From: Paludibacter sp.
Lineage (GTDB): Bacteria; Bacteroidota; Bacteroidia; Bacteroidales; Paludibacteraceae
Direction: 5' to 3'
DNA: 7,345 nt
NCBI GenBank assembly: GCA_009787075.1
Contig: WRGS01000154.1
Location: 1-7,345 of the forward strand
In this document: piece after piece, positions 6,587 to 7,345 of the stretch
How positions within the stretch are numbered: position 1 is the first letter of the stretch
How the letters are laid out: each line of letters opens with the position of its first letter
Position numbers and translations under genes: made by a program
Notes under the pieces: generated by a model
Told to the model about the DNA's origin: nothing
Databases searched by the model: none
Seen by the model: only the letters and a program-made list of their open reading frames with translations

Positions 6587-6669
6587 TGGGTAGTGATGGA
6601 TTCGAACCACCGAAGTCGAAAGACAGCTGAGTTACAGTCAGCCCCATTTGGCCACTCTGGAAACTACCC
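6587..6669 (-). tRNA. tRNA-Tyr (anticodon GUA), class II
   Basis: An 83-nt class II tRNA. The acceptor is GGGTAGT/ACTACCC (perfect), with discriminator A. The D stem is short (CCA/TGG) with a GG-containing loop. The anticodon stem GCTGA/TCAGC encloses CTGTAAC, giving anticodon GTA. A 14-nt variable arm has a GTC/GAC stem. The T arm is GGTGG/CCATC with TTCGAAT. No CCA is encoded. It corresponds in order to E. coli tyrU. Confidence 0.97.
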
Positions 6670-6695
6670 AATTTGTTAAATTTCAGGTTTAAATA

Positions 6696-6732
6696 TTTCA
6701 AATTTCTAAATTATATATTTTGAAATTTGAAA
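6696..6732 (-). other. 11-bp inverted repeat between tRNA-Thr(UGU) and tRNA-Tyr
   Basis: TTTCAAATTTC and GAAATTTGAAA are perfect complements with a 15-nt A/T loop, centred in the 83-nt spacer. The same words recur in the next spacer and in the leader hairpin at 6868-6889. A role in RNA processing is inferred only from its position. Confidence 0.5.
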
Positions 6733-6752
6733 ACTTAAAAAATCATTTTTTG

Positions 6753-6826
6753 AGCCTCTTGTCGGATTCGAACCAACGACCCCGAGATTACAAATCACGT
6801 GCTCTGGCCAACTGAGCTAAAGAGGC
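6753..6826 (-). tRNA. tRNA-Thr (anticodon UGU)
   Basis: A 74-nt cloverleaf. The acceptor is GCCTCTT/AAGAGGC (perfect). The D arm is GCTC/GAGC with a 9-nt loop AGTTGGCCA. The anticodon loop TTTGTAA gives anticodon TGT. The T arm is GTTGG/CCGAC with TTCGAAT. The anticodon stem CGTGA/TCTCG has a central U-U mismatch (29-41). No CCA is encoded. It is the first gene of the operon, as thrU is in E. coli, about 70 nt downstream of the promoter's -7 box. Confidence 0.95.
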
Positions 6827-6867
6827 AAATAGATTGAAATTCAAAGAATTAAATCTTAAAAAAATCT

Positions 6868-6889
6868 GTTTGAAATACTTTTTTCAAAC
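6868..6889 (-). other. 5' leader hairpin at the start of the operon transcript
   Basis: GTTTGAAA and TTTCAAAC pair perfectly over 8 bp with a 6-nt loop. The stem begins 7 nt after the -7 promoter element, so it should lie within the first 30 nt of the primary RNA. It could shield the 5' end from degradation or act as a leader element; the role is inferred. Confidence 0.55.
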
Positions 6890-6895
6890 GGACTG

Positions 6896-6927
6896 CAAAA
6901 GTACAGTATTTTTTTTTAACTGCCAAA
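6896..6927 (-). promoter_or_regulatory. Bacteroidetes-type promoter for the tRNA-tuf-ribosomal operon
   Basis: On the minus strand the -33 element TTTG (6927-6924, within TTTGGCAG) is followed after 20 nt by the -7 element TACTTTTG (6903-6896). Both fit the Bacteroidetes primary sigma consensus TTTG / TAnnTTTG at its expected spacing. The spacer holds a run of nine As, and long A-tracts lie upstream to about 6975, resembling an UP element. Transcription should start near 6890-6894. It is the only well-matched promoter I found for the whole window. Confidence 0.85.
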
Positions 6928-7044
6928 TTTTTTTTATTTTTTTTCAAAATATTTTTTTTACATATTAAAAAAAGAGAGAAAAACTGCAAAATTTAAGAGT
7001 ACGTTCAAAAATTTTATAGATTATTTATTAATGCGAATCACGGG
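6928..7044. other. AT-rich intergenic stretch upstream of the promoter
   Basis: No gene is seen here. The promoter-proximal 50 bases are nearly pure A/T with several A- or T-runs of six or more, which may bend the DNA and aid the promoter. The distal part runs up to the stop codon of the transposase remnant and may include that element's end. The terminal inverted repeat cannot be defined because the other end of the element is outside the window. Confidence 0.5.
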
Positions 7045-7345
7045 TTAAAATAAAAAAGTTAAGCATGCAATGGCGAGTTTTCCGAAGCAATGTAACCATA
7101 AACCATTGGTATAACGAATTTTAGAGGCATTTTGAATATTAGTTTTTTCAATAAACCAGTTAAAAAAACGATTCAACAAGTTGTCGAACTTTAGAAACAG
7201 CAGCGGAAAAAAAGATTATTGTAAGCAAAATCCCGCAGTTTAATACATTCAGGGGTAAACAGTTCCAATTGAATGTATTGTTCGTGCAAGTAATGACGGG
7301 CAAAATTATGAATTTCCTTGATTTTGGAATATTTTTGGTAATATC
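7045..7345 (-). pseudogene. Transposase C-terminus, frameshifted remnant (5' part outside window)
   Basis: No single frame is open, but three minus-strand frames join into one protein-like reading if each of two T7 runs (7213-7207 and 7168-7162) is read as T6. The joined reading has 98 residues and ends at a TAA at 7047-7045. It includes RDFAYNNLF, then SAAVSKVRQLVESFFNW across the joints, then IEKTNIQNASKIR and GLWLHCFGKLAIA. From memory this resembles the C-terminus of DDE transposases in Bacteroidetes and cyanobacteria (VRQPIESFFNWLIEKT, ASKVRS, GLLVHVFGK); the exact IS family is unresolved. It lies in the same orientation as the operon, about 120 bp upstream of its promoter. Real decay, homopolymer sequencing errors or slippage-based expression could each explain the shifts. 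Confidence 0.72.
7242..7279. repeat. 10-bp perfect inverted repeat inside the transposase remnant
   Basis: AATACATTCA and TGAATGTATT are exact complements with an 18-nt spacer. They fall in the part of the remnant reading EQYIQ...ECIK. A perfect repeat in coding sequence is mildly unusual. It could be chance, a hairpin, or the scar of a rearrangement. Confidence 0.4.

Noticed and set aside
6510..6752. CRISPR-like repeats in the AT-rich tRNA spacers
   Set aside because: The repeated words are only 7-11 bp, irregularly spaced and of low complexity, with no direct repeats of CRISPR length.

Overview
The window is a housekeeping locus of a Bacteroidetes (Bacteroidota) genome, most like Bacteroidales. 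Every gene reads on the minus strand, so the transcript runs from high to low coordinates. The phylum call rests on three things. The protein sequences match it, for example the RpoB N-terminus and its Rif-region motif GTNALSQFMDQ. The leaders are AU-rich and lack Shine-Dalgarno sequences. The main promoter has the phylum-specific TTTG / TAnnTTTG form. Spacers are very AT-rich, all seven complete protein genes end in TAA, and none of the five tRNA genes encodes CCA.

In transcription order: (1) 7345-7045, the C-terminal end of a decayed transposase, readable only across two single-base frameshifts, each in a run of seven Ts. (2) 6927-6868, an AT-rich promoter followed at once by a 5' leader hairpin. 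(3) 6826-6305, four tRNA genes, Thr(UGU)-Tyr(GUA)-Gly(UCC)-Thr(GGU), with an inverted repeat in every spacer. (4) 6240-5053, tuf (EF-Tu). (5) A perfect 18-bp hairpin, then tRNA-Trp. (6) 4891-1938, secE, nusG, rplK, rplA, rplJ and rplL, closely packed. (7) A terminator-like hairpin, then the first 604 codons of rpoB, cut by the window edge.

The genes form one translation/transcription growth module: elongation factor, tRNAs, translocase subunit, the Spt5-like factor NusG, the L11/L1/L10/L12 stalk proteins and the RNA polymerase beta subunit. The tRNA order and anticodons match the Escherichia coli thrU-tyrU-glyT-thrT-tufB operon, so the arrangement is very old. The rplL-rpoB hairpin looks like the counterpart of the E. 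coli attenuator that makes less polymerase than stalk protein.

I see no new defence, metabolic or mobile system. The points worth a second look are small: RNA hairpins at operon joints, an A19-U56 covariation in tRNA-Gly, a shared CA dinucleotide after all five tRNAs, stem mismatches in three tRNAs, and the twice-frameshifted transposase remnant beside the operon promoter.
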